Below, in pieces: positions 12,308 to 13,441 of a stretch of DNA of 13,441 nt. Both the position numbers and the translations under genes were made by a program. The DNA comes from Firmicutes bacterium UBA3920 (lineage in GTDB: Bacteria; Bacillota; Clostridia; Caldicoprobacterales; Xylanivirgaceae). The stretch's first letter is position 1. Each line of letters starts with the position of its first letter. Under the pieces are notes generated by a model. That model was given only the letters and a program-made list of their open reading frames with translations. It made no database searches and was not told the DNA's origin. The stretch spans positions 1-13,441 of the forward strand of contig DGES01000048.1 in the NCBI GenBank assembly GCA_002386065.1. The letters are read 5' to 3'.

Positions 12308-13378
12308 TCATTGTGCCATCTTTTTTATATGTTCTGCCTGGTCTGCCTTAATTAAGGCATCTAACATTTCATCAATATCACCATCTAAAAACATATCTAA
12401 CTGATGAATAGTATAACCTATTCTATGATCTGTGACTCGACCCTGGGGAAAATTATATGTTCGTATACGCTCACTCCTATCACCTGTGCCTATTTGACTT
12501 CTCCGCTCTTCTGCATATTCACTTTGTTGTTCAGTCTGTAGCATATCATATAGACGTGCTTTTAATACCCTCATCGCCTTTTCCCTATTTTTATGTTGAG
12601 AGCGCTCATCTTGACATGTAACCACCAATCCAGTAGGTATGTGGGTCAAACGTACTGCAGAATCTGTAGTATTTACACTTTGTCCACCATGCCCTGAAGA
12701 GCGAAATACATCTATCTGAATATCTTTCGGATCTATATCTACTTCAACATCTTCCGCCTCAGGCAGTACTGCCACAGTAACTGTAGATGTGTGTATCCTG
12801 CCACCCGACTCAGTTGTAGGTACACGCTGTACTCTATGCACCCCACTTTCGTATTTAAGTCTACTATAGGCACCCTTACCTTCTATGGCAAATATTACTT
12901 CCTTAACTCCACCCATATCAGTATAGTTGGCATTCATTATTTCCCATCTCCAGCCATTTCGTTCAGCATAACGAGTATACATCCTCAAAAGATCGGCAGC
13001 GAAAAGTGCAGCTTCTTCGCCTCCTGCCCCTCCCCTTATCTCCATTACTACGTTTCTCTCATCGTTGGGATCTTTAGGCAAAAGCAAAAGCTGCAGCTCT
13101 TTTCTCACTGCTTCCTTTTTAGATTCTAAAATTTCTAGCTCCTCTTGTACAAGGGAACGAAAATCATCATCCAATTCTTCTTCTAACAACTCATAAGAAT
13201 CTTCGATTTCCTTTAATATCTCCTTATATTCTCTATATTTTTCCACTATAGGTTGAATATGGGCATGTTCTTTCATAAGCCTTTGCCATTCGTCTTGCTT
13301 GGCAATTACATCCGGATCTGATATGGTAATTCCAAGCTCACGATATCGCTGTTCTAATATATCCAATTTTTCAATCAT
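12308..13378 (-). CDS. prfA: Peptide chain release factor 1
   Basis: RF1 recognises UAA and UAG at the ribosomal A site and triggers release of the finished protein. The 356-residue length is normal. The catalytic Gly-Gly-Gln is at 231-233 within Ser-Ser-Gly-His-Gly-Gly-Gln-Ser-Val-Asn. The codon-recognition tripeptide is Pro187-Thr-Thr189 in Arg-Val-Pro-Thr-Thr-Glu-Ser-Gly-Gly-Arg. This fits the P-x-T pattern of RF1 and not the Ser-Pro-Phe of RF2. Domain 1 is a helical bundle (about 1-100), followed by Gly-Gly-Ala-Gly-Gly-Glu-Glu-Ala at 116-123. The ATG at 13378 has AAAGGAG about 12 nt upstream and overlaps the stop of the preceding gene by 8 bases (ATGATTGA), suggesting coupled translation. 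The next gene starts 94 nt later. Confidence 0.98.
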   Translation of the reverse strand: MIEKLDILEQRYRELGITISDPDVIAKQDEWQRLMKEHAHIQPIVEKYREYKEILKEIEDSYELLEEELDDDFRSLVQEELEILESKKEAVRKELQLLLLPKDPNDERNVVMEIRGGAGGEEAALFAADLLRMYTRYAERNGWRWEIMNANYTDMGGVKEVIFAIEGKGAYSRLKYESGVHRVQRVPTTESGGRIHTSTVTVAVLPEAEDVEVDIDPKDIQIDVFRSSGHGGQSVNTTDSAVRLTHIPTGLVVTCQDERSQHKNREKAMRVLKARLYDMLQTEQQSEYAEERRSQIGTGDRSERIRTYNFPQGRVTDHRIGYTIHQLDMFLDGDIDEMLDALIKADQAEHIKKMAQ

Positions 13379-13441
13379 ATAGAATATCTACTCCTTTTTT
13401 ACTATATATCTCATGACCAACAATTTCACCTATAAAATAAA
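13371..13441 (-). CDS. C-terminal tail of an unidentified gene upstream of prfA
   Basis: One minus-strand frame is open from the window edge to a TGA at 13371-13373 and encodes 22 residues ending Gly-Val-Asp-Ile-Leu-Tyr-Asp. It contains a Gly-Glu-Ile-Val-Gly-His-Glu-Ile stretch. The stop overlaps the prfA start in an ATGATTGA arrangement, the same geometry as two gene pairs in the ATPase operon. The prfA ribosome binding site lies inside it. The position would suit prmC, but the tail does not resemble PrmC C-termini I know, so I leave it unnamed. Too short for confidence. Confidence 0.4.
   Translation of the reverse strand, partial: YFIGEIVGHEIYSKKGVDILYD

Noticed and set aside
12802..12830. 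Pro-Thr-Thr in place of the E. coli Pro-Ala-Thr codon-reading motif of RF1 as a sign of altered stop-codon use
   Set aside because: The middle residue is known to vary (for example Pro-Glu-Thr in B. subtilis), and only the outer Pro and Thr are needed. TAA, TAG and TGA are all used as stops in this window.
1..13441. CRISPR arrays, tRNA or rRNA genes, insertion sequences, phage genes or toxin-antitoxin pairs
   Set aside because: None was seen. The only repeats are the upp-leader motifs and the ZIP loop duplication, and almost all remaining sequence is covered by recognised housekeeping genes.

Overview
The window reads as a low-GC Firmicute, most likely a member of the Clostridia. The reasons are roughly 40% GC by eye, heavy use of ATA for isoleucine, strong AGGAGG-type ribosome binding sites, frequent TTG starts, a bacterial V/A-type ATPase operon, and a prfA / sua5 (ywlC) / ywlE / upp gene order typical of this phylum. 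Every gene is on the minus strand, so biological order runs from high to low coordinates. The first 19 bases are an exact Tn5/Nextera mosaic-end adapter, so the left edge is a contig end with library sequence attached. Most of the window is recognisable housekeeping DNA; I do not see a wholly new multi-gene system.

Layout, 5'->3' on the minus strand: the tail of an unidentified gene (13371-13441) overlaps prfA (release factor 1). Then come a GufA-like ZIP metal transporter, a Sua5-type threonylcarbamoyl-AMP synthase (tRNA t6A modification) and a YwlE-like low-molecular-weight phosphatase with the threonine that marks protein-arginine phosphatases. These form a co-directional housekeeping cluster.

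A 398-base gap (9454-9851) follows and is the main regulatory region. It holds a perfect palindrome, a second inverted repeat, an extended -10 promoter and a leader of about 186 nt with nested and competing inverted repeats bracketed by two imperfect direct repeats. The leader runs into upp (uracil phosphoribosyltransferase).

Only 19 nt after upp begins a complete nine-gene V/A-type ATPase operon in the order H-I-K-E-C-F-A-B-D, matching Enterococcus hirae ntpFIKECGABD. Genes are separated by a few bases or overlap, so upp and the ATPase probably share one transcript. A and B form the catalytic head, D and F the central rotor, C the rotor-ring adaptor, E and H the peripheral stalks, I the membrane stator and K the ion-binding ring. 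K keeps the full residue set of the E. hirae sodium site, so the complex is predicted to move Na+, probably as an ATP-driven pump. In Bacillus and many Clostridia, the position after upp is held by the F-type ATP synthase operon, so the V-type operon occupies that locus here.

After subunit D there is an orphan Shine-Dalgarno and the start of a small, probably membrane-anchored protein that runs off the contig end.
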